The notes under the pieces: model-generated
The model's database searches: none
Told to the model about the DNA's origin: nothing
Seen by the model: only the letters and a program-made list of their open reading frames with translations
Source of the DNA: UBA2396 sp038042175
GTDB lineage: Bacteria; Planctomycetota; Phycisphaerae; Phycisphaerales; UBA1924
Reading direction: 5' to 3'
NCBI GenBank assembly: GCA_964358855.1
Contig: CAYHQQ010000005.1
Span: 52,953-116,952 of the forward strand
DNA: 64,000 bases
In this document: positions 32,569-41,831 of the stretch, piece by piece
Numbering within the stretch: the stretch's first letter is position 1
Layout of the letters: the number at the start of each line of letters is the position of its first letter
Made by a program: the position numbers and the translations under genes

Positions 32569-33852
32569 TTACTCGTAGCGCCCGACGATCAGCGTCACAT
32601 TGTGCCCACCGAATCCAAACGTGTTGTTCATCGCGTAGCGAATCCGGCGCTCGCGGGCGTGGTGTGGCACAAGATCAACGTCGAACCCCTCGTCGGGGTT
32701 GTCCAGGTTGATCGTCGGCGGGATCACCCCGTCACGCACCGCGTGCACGCACGCGATCATCTCGACCGCGCCCGACGCGCCCAGCGTGTGCCCGTGCATC
32801 GACTTGGTCGAGCTCATCATCAGCCGTCCGCCCGCCGACTTCCTGGCGTGGTCGCCAAAGACCCAGAGGCCCGCCGCCACCTCGGCCTTGTCGCCCAGCG
32901 GCGTGCTCGTCCCGTGACAGTTGACGTACTCGATCTGCTCGGCGTTGAGACGCGCCTCGCGCAAAGCCATCTTCATCGAGCGGGCCGCCCCGCCGCCCAT
33001 CGGGTCGGGCGCGGTGATGTGCCCGGCGTCGCAGGTGTTGCCCACGCCCAGAAGCTCGGCATAAATCGTCGCCCCGCGCCGCTTGGCGTGCTCCTCGCTC
33101 TCAAGCACCAGCATCGCGGCGCCCTCGGCCATCACAAACCCGTCGCGATCCTTGTCGAACGGCCTGCTCGCCTTCGACGGCGCGTCGTTCCGCGTCGACA
33201 GGGCCTTCATCGTCATGAACGCGCCGATGCACAGGGGCGTCACCGCGGCCTCGGCTCCGCCCGCGATCACCGCGTCGGCCCAGCCACGCTGGATGTGGTC
33301 CATCCCCTCGCCGATCGCATGCCCCGAACTCGCGCACGCCGTCGCGTGGGCGGAGCTTGGCCCCTTGAGCCCATATCGGATCGAGATGTTCCCGGCCGTC
33401 GCGTTGACCATCAGACGCGGGACGGTGAAAGGGCTCAGGCGATCGGGCCCGCGCTCCTGCAGCACCACCATCTGCTCTTCGATCGTGCGGATGCCGCCGA
33501 TGCCCGAGCCGACCACAACGCCGCAGCGCTCTGGGTCGTGCTTGGAGAAATCGATGCCGGCCTGACGAACCGCCTCGGCGGCAGCGCCCAGGCCAAGGTG
33601 CGTCACGCGGTCGAGTCGACGGGCTTCCTTCCCATCGATCACGCCCGTCGCCGTCGGATCCCACTTTTTGACCTGGCCCGCGATCTTGCAGTCCCAGTGC
33701 CCCTCGTAGCGGACGAATTCCTCGCCCTCGATGAGCGTGATGCCACTGCGACCCTCGCGCATCGACGCCCATGTCGCCACGGCATCATGACCAAGATTCG
33801 TCACCGCGCCCATGCCGGTGATCACCACTCGCGGTTTTCCACTTGTGCTCAC
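32569..33852 (-). CDS. fabF: 3-oxoacyl-ACP synthase II
   Basis: 427 residues with the Cys-His-His triad of condensing enzymes: Cys173 in ATACASSGHA, His313 in NCHGTST and His355 in SMHGHTLGASG. It elongates acyl-ACP with malonyl-ACP in fatty acid synthesis. The ACP gene lies 27 bases upstream on the same strand, the usual acpP-fabF order. Confidence 0.95.
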   Translation of the reverse strand: MSTSGKPRVVITGMGAVTNLGHDAVATWASMREGRSGITLIEGEEFVRYEGHWDCKIAGQVKKWDPTATGVIDGKEARRLDRVTHLGLGAAAEAVRQAGIDFSKHDPERCGVVVGSGIGGIRTIEEQMVVLQERGPDRLSPFTVPRLMVNATAGNISIRYGLKGPSSAHATACASSGHAIGEGMDHIQRGWADAVIAGGAEAAVTPLCIGAFMTMKALSTRNDAPSKASRPFDKDRDGFVMAEGAAMLVLESEEHAKRRGATIYAELLGVGNTCDAGHITAPDPMGGGAARSMKMALREARLNAEQIEYVNCHGTSTPLGDKAEVAAGLWVFGDHARKSAGGRLMMSSTKSMHGHTLGASGAVEMIACVHAVRDGVIPPTINLDNPDEGFDVDLVPHHARERRIRYAMNNTFGFGGHNVTLIVGRYE

Positions 33853-33879
33853 GCGATCCCTTTTCGGGGGGACCCCGGC

Positions 33880-34128
33880 TTACTTGCCTGCCTTGGCTGT
33901 CTTGATGAAATCAATCGCGTTCCCGACCGTCTTGAGCTTCTCGGCCTGATCGTCGGGGATCGGCGTGCCGAACTCGTCCTCAAGTTCCATCACCAGCTCG
34001 ACCTGATCGAGGCTGTCGGCGTTGAGGTCCTCGACGAAGGCCGTCGTGCGGGTGATCTTGCCCTTCTCCACTTGGAGCTGCTCGGCGACGATCTCGATCA
34101 CTTTGGCTTCGATTTCCTGCTCGGTCAT
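33880..34128 (-). CDS. acpP: acyl carrier protein
   Basis: 82 residues, acidic. The phosphopantetheine site is Ser39 in NADSLDQVELVMELEDEF. The start ATG 34128 follows GGGAG-like bases and matches the usual N-terminus MTEQEIEAKVIEIV. It carries acyl chains for FabF and other synthases. Confidence 0.95.
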   Translation of the reverse strand: MTEQEIEAKVIEIVAEQLQVEKGKITRTTAFVEDLNADSLDQVELVMELEDEFGTPIPDDQAEKLKTVGNAIDFIKTAKAGK

Positions 34129-34681
34129 GGACAGACTCCCGAATCTTTGTTGAACCACGATCTCTTCAGATCCACACGCCGCACGTCCCCCGACAAGGAC
34201 AACCCCTACGAACAATTGACGCACAGATCGCTCCACGCGGCAACTCCATTATACCAACCCCCCACACCGGCCGTCGCGTCCCCCCAAAGACCCCTTAAGG
34301 CAGGTGCCTCGCTCATCCGCCCACCGGGGGCAAATCGCCCGGCAAGCAAATGCTCTACACGGGATTCTCGGCCGACAGGCCCCGCATTCGCCTCGCCGTC
34401 GCGCCCAGGCCCGGTGCCTCCATGCCCCTCCAAGGTCGCCTCTTATGGGAACCCTCGCGCCTCAACCCCGTCATCTCCCCCGCGCGACAGGACCGGCACG
34501 ACCCCCAACACGCGAAGGTCCCGCACACTCATCGCCCGTGACAGATACTCAATTGAATCATGGAACAGAGAGTGGCATCGGGCCCGAATGGGATCGATGA
34601 ATGCAGCGCGAGCGGTGCCGTAGAGGTCCCTGGCGCTTTGCCAAACCAAACCGGCTCACCGCTTTTGAAAGGGCGTGGTGC
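34129..34681. other. intergenic region, no gene recognised
   Basis: About 550 bases between divergent genes. Frames in it are short and lack ribosome sites or family resemblance; rpmF, plsX or fabD, often near acpP, are absent. It must hold the divergent promoters of acpP and the following gene, which I could not place exactly. Confidence 0.5.
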
Positions 34682-35497
34682 ATGTCCGGTCTTCCCTATG
34701 AGCCCGAAGCGTTCGCCGAGATGGTCGCGCAACTCCTGCGAGACAAACAGCCGGACTTCTCCGTCGACCTGACCGGCCCGCGAGAGATCCTCGTCAACGG
34801 ACGCCGGCTCGACCTCGAAAATCTTTACCGGATGGTCACCAACGAGCCCGATCGAGGGCCCGATATCATCCAGCACTACGTCGAGCAGCTCTTTGCCTCC
34901 GACGCCTCGCGGGTGATGACCATGTCCCTGGACTTCGCCCGCCCCCGCATCATGCCCCGCATCCAGCCCGAGTCCATCTTCGAACATCTCGCCAAAGAGC
35001 AGGTCGCCCACGTGCCGTTCGTCAACGACACAGCCATCGTCTTTGTCACCGACCTCCCGCAAATGACCGTCTCGATCACCACCGAGCAAGTCATCCGCTG
35101 GGGCATCACCATCGACGACGTCGAGATGATGGCCCGCGAGAACCTCGACCGCTACGCCCCCGAACTCGACGTCCAATTCGTCGAGTCCAAAGAAGGCGGA
35201 CGCGCCGCCATCCTGGGCCACCACGACGGCTACGACGCCGCCCGCCTCCTGCTCACCGACCTCCACGCCCGCCTCGCCCCCACCCTGGGCGGCGACTTCT
35301 ACGTCGCCACCCCGGCCCGCGACATGCTCGTCGCTCTCTCGCTTGGCCCCGACAAGTTCGTCCACCGCCTCCACTCTCGCGTCCAGCAGGACTACAAACG
35401 CCTCCCCTACCCCATCACCAGCGACCTCTTCTATTGCACGCGCGACGGCGTCGCCGGCACCAAGCCCGAAACCCCCGAAAAGCGCGAAGCGGCTTGA
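34682..35497 (+). CDS. DUF1444-type hypothetical protein
   Basis: 271 residues, soluble. The first part (DFSVDLTGPREILVNGRRLDLENLYRMV) and the later DTAIVFVTDLPQMTVSITTEQVIRWGI and SRVQQDYKRLPYPIT recall the DUF1444 family of uncharacterised proteins. ATG 34682 is used since residues upstream lack coding character. It is followed by an intrinsic terminator, so it is probably a single-gene unit. Confidence 0.7.
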   Translation: MSGLPYEPEAFAEMVAQLLRDKQPDFSVDLTGPREILVNGRRLDLENLYRMVTNEPDRGPDIIQHYVEQLFASDASRVMTMSLDFARPRIMPRIQPESIFEHLAKEQVAHVPFVNDTAIVFVTDLPQMTVSITTEQVIRWGITIDDVEMMARENLDRYAPELDVQFVESKEGGRAAILGHHDGYDAARLLLTDLHARLAPTLGGDFYVATPARDMLVALSLGPDKFVHRLHSRVQQDYKRLPYPITSDLFYCTRDGVAGTKPETPEKREAA

Positions 35498-35528
35498 GAA
35501 TCGGATAAACCCACGCACAGCGAACCAA

Positions 35529-35557
35529 GGCCCGGTGGAGGATCCGCCGGGCCTTTT
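35529..35557 (+). terminator. intrinsic terminator
   Basis: GGCCCGGTGG pairs with CCGCCGGGCC (one G-T pair) around a 5-base loop and is followed by TTTTCT, 31 bases after the stop of the DUF1444-type gene. Confidence 0.75.
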
Positions 35558-35711
35558 CTAGTTTCATGTTCGCACGCCGGTCGGGCTCGTGGAAGTCACG
35601 AGCCTCACCGCACCCATAACCCGTTCATTTCCAGCTCTTTACATCCTCCGGACCTGATTCGGATCTCCTCCGCAAAGGGTTGGAGGGGCCCTTGGGTCTA
35701 CACTCGATCGC

Positions 35712-36905
35712 ATGTTCCTCATCCGACAATCCAAGGCCGATGACGTCGGGACGCTCCTCAAGCTGGCCCGCATGGTCTACTTCATCAACCTCCCGCCCGA
35801 TGAGCGACTCATCGCCGCCAAAATCCAGCACAGCCGCGACTGTTTCCTCCGCATCGCAACGGGCGCGCCCCTCACTTTGCCCGAACCCGGCGCGCACATC
35901 TCCGGCCTCGCATCCAGAGATTCCGACGTCTTCATGTTCACCCTCGAAGACACCGAATCCGGCGGCGTCGTCGGCACCTCGCAGATCAAGGCCCACATGG
36001 GCGGCCCGGGAAACCCCAACTACTCCTTCAAGCTCATCCGCCGCGAGTTCAAGAGCCACTCACTCGGCTTTGGCACCCACCACCTCGTCGCTCGCCTCAA
36101 CGCCGACACCAGCGGCCCCACCGAGATCGGCGGCCTCATCATCCAGCCCGCATTCCGCGGACACAAAGACCACCCCGGCAGGCTCATCAGCTTCGTCCGC
36201 TTCCACTTCATGGCCCTGTACCGGACCACGTTCGCGGATCGGATCATCGCCGAGATGATGGCCCAGGTCACCAGCGACGGCGACAACGTCTTCTGGGATC
36301 ACATCGGCCGCAAGTTCATTCCAGTCAAGTACGCCGAGGCCGATCGCTTCTGCCAGCACAACCGGCTCTTCATCGACGAACTCCTCCCCAAGGACGACAT
36401 CTACCTCACGCTGCTCCCTCTGGAAGTTCTCAACCAGGTCGCCCAGGTCGGCCCCGAGACCGCCTCGGCCCGACGAACTCTCGAACGCCTTGGCTTTGCA
36501 TTCAAGGATTTCGTCGACCCCTTCGACGGCGGCCCGCACCTCGAAGCCGCCACTGATCACGTGAGCCTCGTCAAACACACGCGCCGCGCCACCATCGGCG
36601 AACCCCTGACCGCGGGCAAGAGCACGCAGCACGGGATCGTCAGCGTCCTGCACTCCGACGGCGAGTTCCGCGCCGTCGAGACCGAGTTCAGCGTCGACAA
36701 GCAGGGACGCGTGAGCGTCAACGAGATCGCGATGCGGGCCTTGAACGCAGAGGTCGGGATGCCCGGCGGCTTCACGCCCTTTGAGTCCCGCGCCAAGCGC
36801 AAGGCGCCCCCCCGCTCGAGCGAAAGGACCGTCGCCGCTCCGATCTCACGCCCCAAGGCCAAAGCCAAGGCCAAGCGGACCCACAAGGCCGGCAACAGGG
36901 CGTAG
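35712..36905 (+). CDS. astA: arginine N-succinyltransferase
   Basis: 397 residues. AstA fold: FLIRQSKADDVGTLLKLAR, GVVGTSQIKAHMGGPGNPNYSFK, LGGLII-type strand EIGGLIIQPAFRG, and VFWDHIGRKFIPVKYAEAD. It transfers succinyl from succinyl-CoA to arginine, the first step of the AST catabolic pathway. A Lys/Ala-rich basic tail of about 35 residues is added relative to the usual length of ~340. The astD gene follows after 6 bases. astB, astC and astE are not in this window. Confidence 0.88.
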   Translation: MFLIRQSKADDVGTLLKLARMVYFINLPPDERLIAAKIQHSRDCFLRIATGAPLTLPEPGAHISGLASRDSDVFMFTLEDTESGGVVGTSQIKAHMGGPGNPNYSFKLIRREFKSHSLGFGTHHLVARLNADTSGPTEIGGLIIQPAFRGHKDHPGRLISFVRFHFMALYRTTFADRIIAEMMAQVTSDGDNVFWDHIGRKFIPVKYAEADRFCQHNRLFIDELLPKDDIYLTLLPLEVLNQVAQVGPETASARRTLERLGFAFKDFVDPFDGGPHLEAATDHVSLVKHTRRATIGEPLTAGKSTQHGIVSVLHSDGEFRAVETEFSVDKQGRVSVNEIAMRALNAEVGMPGGFTPFESRAKRKAPPRSSERTVAAPISRPKAKAKAKRTHKAGNRA

Positions 36906-36911
36906 CGCACC

Positions 36912-38453
36912 ATGAAACACGCCTCACTCCAGCGTCCGCCATCAAACCTCATCGGCGGGCGATGGCTCCCCCTCCCCGCAGGCCCCAGCGCGATCACCTC
37001 GACCAATCCCGCCCACCCTTCCTCGACCGTCTGGTCTGGCCTGGCCGATCCCACCCACGTCGACAGCGCTGTCGCCGCCGCACGCCAGGCTCTCAAGGTC
37101 TGGTCGCATTGGCCGGGCGAGAAGCGTGCGCAAGTCCTCCGCACGTTCCAGGACATCGCCGCCCGGCGCGTGAACGACATCGCCGCGATCATCCAGAGCG
37201 AGACCGGAAAGGTCGCCTGGGACTCCAAAGCCGAGGCAACACTGCTCGGCGCAAAGGTCGACATCACCCTCGACGCCGGGCCCGACGCCGCCATGCGCCG
37301 CGTCACAGGCTTCGAAACGCCCCTGGCCGACACCCGCAGCGGCCGGTGCTGGTTCCGCCCCCACGGCGTCATGGCCGTCCTGGGCCCCTTCAACTTCCCG
37401 GCCCACCTGCCCAACGGACACATCATCCCCGCCCTGGCCATGGGCAACACCATCGTTCTCAAACCCAGCGACAAAACGCCCGGCGTCGGCCAGTTGCTCG
37501 GCGAGCTCTACCAGGAAGCCCTCGACGCCCACGGCGCGCCCCCCGGCGTCGTCAACGTCGTCCAAGGCCGCGCCGACATCGCCCAGTCGCTCGTCGCCCA
37601 CGACGACCTCGACGCCGTCCTCTTCACCGGCTCGTGGCCCGTCGGTCGCGCCATCATGGCCGCCAACCTCGATCGCCCCGGACGCATGCTCGCCCTCGAA
37701 ATGGGCGGCAACAACGCCGCGGTCATCCTGCCCGACGCCGACCTCCGCCAGGCCGTCATCGAATGTGTCCGCTCCGCCTTCATCACCACGGGCCAGCGCT
37801 GCACCTGCACACGCCGTGTCATCGTCCACGAATCGATCGCCCCCAAGGTCATCGCCGCCATCTGCAAGGCCGCCAGCAACCTGATCGTCGGCGACCCGGC
37901 CGCCCCCCACCCCGTCTTCATGGGCCCGGTCATCTCCGAGTCCGCACGCAAAGCGATCCTCGACGCCCAGTCCACCCTCGCCAAGGCTGGCGGCGAGGTT
38001 CTCGTCCCCTGCACCTCCATCGACGGCGAGGGCTGGTTCATCTCCCCCGGCGTCATGCGCGTGCCCCGATTCGAGCTCGGAACAACAGGCCCCGGCGCGG
38101 ACATCGAGATCTTCGGCCCGTTCCTCCGCGTCTCAACCGCCGCCAGCCTCGACGATGCCCTCACCCAGGCCAACGCCACCAACTTCGGCCTCGCCGCCTC
38201 CATCTTCACGCGGGATCAGGCCGCCATCGACCAGTTCCTGACCCACGCTCGGGCCGGCTGCGTCAATGTCAACACCGGAACCGCCGGAGCGTCCAGCAAA
38301 CTGCCCTTTGGCGGGCTCGGCCAATCCGGCAACCACCGCCCCGCCGGAGCATTCAGTCTCGACTACTGCGCCTACCCCGTCGCGGGCATGATCGAGAAGG
38401 GCCAGGCCGCCCAGATCCCCGCCGGGATGCGATTCGAGCCCGATTGGATCTGA
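36912..38453 (+). CDS. astD: succinylglutamate-semialdehyde dehydrogenase
   Basis: 513 residues, an aldehyde dehydrogenase of the AstD branch: GPFNFPAHLPNGHIIPALAMGN, LFTGSWPVGR, glutamate in LALEMGGNN, catalytic Cys297 in TTGQRCTC, EIFGPFLRV. It oxidises N-succinylglutamate semialdehyde to N-succinylglutamate with NAD+. The 6-base spacing from astA indicates an operon. Confidence 0.9.
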   Translation: MKHASLQRPPSNLIGGRWLPLPAGPSAITSTNPAHPSSTVWSGLADPTHVDSAVAAARQALKVWSHWPGEKRAQVLRTFQDIAARRVNDIAAIIQSETGKVAWDSKAEATLLGAKVDITLDAGPDAAMRRVTGFETPLADTRSGRCWFRPHGVMAVLGPFNFPAHLPNGHIIPALAMGNTIVLKPSDKTPGVGQLLGELYQEALDAHGAPPGVVNVVQGRADIAQSLVAHDDLDAVLFTGSWPVGRAIMAANLDRPGRMLALEMGGNNAAVILPDADLRQAVIECVRSAFITTGQRCTCTRRVIVHESIAPKVIAAICKAASNLIVGDPAAPHPVFMGPVISESARKAILDAQSTLAKAGGEVLVPCTSIDGEGWFISPGVMRVPRFELGTTGPGADIEIFGPFLRVSTAASLDDALTQANATNFGLAASIFTRDQAAIDQFLTHARAGCVNVNTGTAGASSKLPFGGLGQSGNHRPAGAFSLDYCAYPVAGMIEKGQAAQIPAGMRFEPDWI

Positions 38454-38537
38454 TCCAGTCTCGCCACACCTCGCCCCAGGCGCAGGTTTCAGGCTCGTGT
38501 GCAGGCGCCGGGCGAACTTGCCCGATATTCTCCGATC

Positions 38538-39911
38538 ATGCTTCGCGCCCATCAGATCGTCGCCCTTTGCGTCATGGCCCTGCTCTCCATCGGGGTCGTC
38601 ATGGTCAACTCGGCCGCGTTTGAGGTCGTGCCCAAGCCCGCCAAGGCCCAGGCCGTCATCACGCCCGACGCGGCCCAACCTCCCGCCGCCGCTCCCCAAC
38701 CTGCCACCAAAAACACGCTCGACCCCGTCGACCCAACCCCCAAAGCCCGCGAGGTCACCCTCGCCGGCCTCCTGACCTCGCAGCACGCGATCTTCATGGT
38801 CGTCGCGCTTCTCGCCATGGGCGGGGCGGCCCTGTTTCCCATCCGCCGCATCGCCGAACGTCTCGTCCCCTCCGGCGAAATCCCCATCCTCACACACGAT
38901 CGCCGCTGGGCCGGCGTGGGCGCTCTGGCCATGGGGACCATTCTCATCGTCGCCCTCCTCGCCCTCGTCTATCTCAGCGGCGTGGGCAAAGCCGCCAAGG
39001 GCTCCGAACGCTGGCTTCGCATTCCCGCCCCCGGCCTGGGCCAGATCTCCGTGCAGCCCAGCGAGATCGCCAAGTGGGGACTCGTCCTGCTCCTGGCCTA
39101 CTTCGCCGCAAAGCGTGCCGCCGTCATGTCGCTCTTCTGGCGAGGCCTCGCCCCCGCGCTCATCGCCATGGGAATCGTCTCGGGCGTCGTGATCAAAGAA
39201 GACCTGGGCACCGGCGCCCTCATCGGCGCCGCCGCCGCCATCGTCCTGCTCGCCGGCGGCGCTCGCCTCTGGCACTTCGCCGTCCTCTCACCACTGGCCG
39301 CCGGAGCCATCTACTTCGCCATCGCCGGCAGCGAGTATCGCATGAAGCGCATCACCGCCTTCATCGACCCCTACGCCGACCCCCAGGGCACCGGCTACCA
39401 CCCCATCCAGTCGATGGGCGCAGTCGCCGGCGGCGGAATCCTGGGCCGAGGGCTCGGCCACGGCATCCAGAAGTTCGGCTACCTCCCCGAAGACACCAAC
39501 GACTTCATCTTCGCCATCATCTGCGAAGAACTCGGCGCCCCCGGCGCCGCCCTGGTCATCGGCCTCTTCGCCATCCTCATCTGGTCGGCCTTCGCCATCA
39601 TCGCCCGCGAACAAAACCGCATGCTCAAGCTCTTTGGCCTGGGCGTCGTCGCCACCGTGGGCCTCCAGGCCCTCATCAACCTCGCCGTCGTCACCGCCCT
39701 GGGCCCCACCAAGGGCATCGCCCTCCCGCTCGTCTCCGCGGGCGGCACCGGCTGGACGCTCACCGCCGTCTCGCTCGGCCTGCTCATCTCCATGGGCCGC
39801 ACCCAGGGTCAAAGCCTCCTCATCCCTCTCACCCCGGGCCGCTCGCCCCTCCGCTCGCCCGTCGAAGTCATGATCCCCAGCGACTCCTCGCGCGCGGTGG
39901 TCGGCGGATGA
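38538..39911 (+). CDS. ftsW: SEDS-family peptidoglycan glycosyltransferase (FtsW/RodA)
   Basis: 457 residues with about ten membrane helices. Conserved blocks: GSERWLRIPAPGLGQISVQPSEIAKWG, the catalytic Asp region VIKEDLGTGALI, FIDPYADPQGTGYHPIQSMGAVAGGGILGRGLG, and EDTNDFIFAIICEELG. An unusual Pro/Ala-rich loop of about 45 residues follows helix 1. Overlap with murG by ATGA and the cell-wall context favour FtsW over RodA. It polymerises lipid II with a partner PBP at the septum. Confidence 0.87.
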   Translation: MLRAHQIVALCVMALLSIGVVMVNSAAFEVVPKPAKAQAVITPDAAQPPAAAPQPATKNTLDPVDPTPKAREVTLAGLLTSQHAIFMVVALLAMGGAALFPIRRIAERLVPSGEIPILTHDRRWAGVGALAMGTILIVALLALVYLSGVGKAAKGSERWLRIPAPGLGQISVQPSEIAKWGLVLLLAYFAAKRAAVMSLFWRGLAPALIAMGIVSGVVIKEDLGTGALIGAAAAIVLLAGGARLWHFAVLSPLAAGAIYFAIAGSEYRMKRITAFIDPYADPQGTGYHPIQSMGAVAGGGILGRGLGHGIQKFGYLPEDTNDFIFAIICEELGAPGAALVIGLFAILIWSAFAIIAREQNRMLKLFGLGVVATVGLQALINLAVVTALGPTKGIALPLVSAGGTGWTLTAVSLGLLISMGRTQGQSLLIPLTPGRSPLRSPVEVMIPSDSSRAVVGG

Positions 39912-41044
39912 ACGCCCCACGCAACCTCGCCGTCCTCTTCGCGGGCGGCGGCACGGGCGGACACATCTTCCCGTGCATCGCCATCCACGAACAACTCGCC
40001 TCCCTCTCGCCCCCGGGCACACTCCACGCCCGCTACCTCTGCTCGACCAGGACCCTTGACGCCGAAATCCTCCGCGGCGCGTCGCTCCCCTTCACACCCA
40101 TTCCCGCCCAGCCCTTTGCGCTTCGCCCGCGCGGCCTCATCCGCTTTGTCTCCTCCTGGACCAGCGCCGTCAGCGCGGCGCGAACCGCCATCCGCGAGCT
40201 CCGCGCGTCGGCCGGCGCCAATTCCCGCCTCGTCATGGTCGCGACCGGCGGCTTTGTCTCCGCCCCCGCCGCACGAGCCGGCGTGCTCGAGGGCGTACCC
40301 GTGGTCCTGGTCAACCTCGACGCCGTGCCCGGACGCGCCAACCGCTGGATCTCCAAGCGCGCCGCCCGCACCCTCACCTCCGCCCGCGTCCACGCCGGCC
40401 CCGGCACGACCTGGACCCTCGTGCCGCCGATTGTTCGCGCCGCGGCCCTCGCGCCGGGCTCCACCGGCGACTGCCGCACCCGTCTTGGTCTCGATGAGAA
40501 CACACCAACGCTTCTGGTCACCGGTGCCAGCCAAGGCGCTCGGTCCATCAACCAGCTTCTCATCCACCACGCCCGCCATCACACCGATGCCCTCCGCCCA
40601 TGGCAGGTGCTCCACCAGACCGGCGGCGAGAAAGAAAGCGACGCCGTGCGCGACGCGTACCGCGACGCCGGCATCCGCGCGATCGTCCAACCCTTTGTGA
40701 GTGAGATGGGTCTTTGGTGGGGCGCGGCCGAACTGGCCGTCGGCCGCTGCGGCGCCGGCATCGTCGCCGAGGCGTGGGCGAACAGCGTTCCCGCAATCTT
40801 CCTGCCCTACCCCTACCACCGCGATCAGCACCAGCGTGCCAACGCCCAGCCCCTGGAGGCCGCCGGGGCCGCCCACATCGCCGGCGACCTCATCGAACCC
40901 GCCGCCAACGCCGCTGGCGTCGGAGCGACCCTCCTCTCGCTCCTGGAGAGTGCCCCGCGCCGCCAGGCGATGCGCAAGGCTTACGCCTCCCTGGGCCCCG
41001 CCGACGGCGCCGCTCGCGTCGCGCAAGTTGTGCTGAGTCTGTAA
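39908..41044 (+). CDS. murG: UDP-GlcNAc:lipid I N-acetylglucosaminyltransferase
   Basis: 378 residues, GT-B fold. GGGTGGHIFP at the N-terminus binds the lipid-linked acceptor; GASQGARSIN, FVSEMGLWWGAAELAVGRCGAGIVAEAW and PYPYHRDQHQRANA form the nucleotide-sugar site. It adds GlcNAc to lipid I on the inner membrane face. The ATG overlaps the ftsW stop. Confidence 0.93.
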   Translation: MNAPRNLAVLFAGGGTGGHIFPCIAIHEQLASLSPPGTLHARYLCSTRTLDAEILRGASLPFTPIPAQPFALRPRGLIRFVSSWTSAVSAARTAIRELRASAGANSRLVMVATGGFVSAPAARAGVLEGVPVVLVNLDAVPGRANRWISKRAARTLTSARVHAGPGTTWTLVPPIVRAAALAPGSTGDCRTRLGLDENTPTLLVTGASQGARSINQLLIHHARHHTDALRPWQVLHQTGGEKESDAVRDAYRDAGIRAIVQPFVSEMGLWWGAAELAVGRCGAGIVAEAWANSVPAIFLPYPYHRDQHQRANAQPLEAAGAAHIAGDLIEPAANAAGVGATLLSLLESAPRRQAMRKAYASLGPADGAARVAQVVLSL

Positions 41045-41087
41045 GTCCTGTCCCCGCAATCCCCCGTGCAGTTCGTGTTATTTGCCC

Positions 41088-41116
41088 TTGGACCACGCGA
41101 CTTACCCCACTAGGAT
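41088..41116 (+). promoter_or_regulatory. sigma-70-like promoter
   Basis: TTGGAC (41088-41093), a 17-base spacer and TAGGAT (41111-41116). The GTG start at 41123 lies only 6 bases beyond the -10 box, so the transcript would be leaderless or nearly so. Confidence 0.55.
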
Positions 41117-41122
41117 ACTGGC

Positions 41123-41758
41123 GTGGGTAAGAACTCCGCACAATCTCCCTCGGTCACCGCCCGCTGCGTCATGCTCGCGCCAGGCGGCGTTGAAGTCGAT
41201 GCCGAACTCTTCGCCGCGCTCGATCGCCGCGACTTGGCCATCACCAAGTGCGAGGCCGAACTCGTCGCCTTCGCCTACCTCTGCCGACACGCCCAGCAGA
41301 GCGTCAGCGACACACGCCAGGGACATCGCGGCGAGGGTCTCATTCTGCTTCTCGTGCAGCCGCTGCGTCTCGAAGACCCCGCGGCCCTCGTTCACGCGGT
41401 CGAGCGCTACGCGCCCCACGCCGCAATCTGGATGTTCGACCCCTCGTCCTCGCCGCGCCTCCGCGCCGTCAAGGTCGAAGATGTCGTCGCTTGGTCCGCC
41501 GCCCCTCCGCCGCCCACGCGCATTTCGACCGACCGAACCTCGATGGCGATGGGTGGCATGCCAGTAGTTTCCCGGGGCGACTCCCTCCCACGTTCAGGCG
41601 CCGCCATCGAGCAAAAGCCAAGATTATCGGGGCATGAAAATGGTGGGAAACCGACCGAAAGCCGGTATCCTGCGGGGAATGGGGAGAATGGGCAACTTCT
41701 GACGACCGAGGAGTTGTCGATGCTTCTGGCAGACGACGCCGAAGGAGCGCACAATTAG
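41123..41758 (+). CDS. hypothetical protein
   Basis: 211 residues. The N-terminal 110 residues have a strand-helix pattern (CVMLAPGGVEVDAELFAALDRRDLAITKC, EGLILLLVQPLRLEDPAALVHAVERYAPHAAIWMF) suggestive of a small alpha/beta domain. The C-terminal half is disordered and ends TEELSMLLADDAEGAHN. Immediately downstream is the GGDEF protein gene (73-base gap), so a regulatory link is possible. No family recognised. Confidence 0.65.
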   Translation: MGKNSAQSPSVTARCVMLAPGGVEVDAELFAALDRRDLAITKCEAELVAFAYLCRHAQQSVSDTRQGHRGEGLILLLVQPLRLEDPAALVHAVERYAPHAAIWMFDPSSSPRLRAVKVEDVVAWSAAPPPPTRISTDRTSMAMGGMPVVSRGDSLPRSGAAIEQKPRLSGHENGGKPTESRYPAGNGENGQLLTTEELSMLLADDAEGAHN

Positions 41759-41831
41759 CTCGGTTGGTCGTACTAGCAGCGGAATTGTCAATCCGGCGGA
41801 AGCTTCCGAAGCATCCGCGGAGGTTTTGGTC

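Noticed and set aside
34236..34640. Short open frames between acpP and the DUF1444-type gene
   Set aside because: No ribosome sites, biased composition and no recognisable product.
41755..41830. tRNA-Asp-like stretch (AGCTCGGTTGG ... ATTGTCAATCCGG)
   Set aside because: The D-arm-like and anticodon-like parts are there, but the stems do not pair and no T arm follows, so it is not called as a tRNA.
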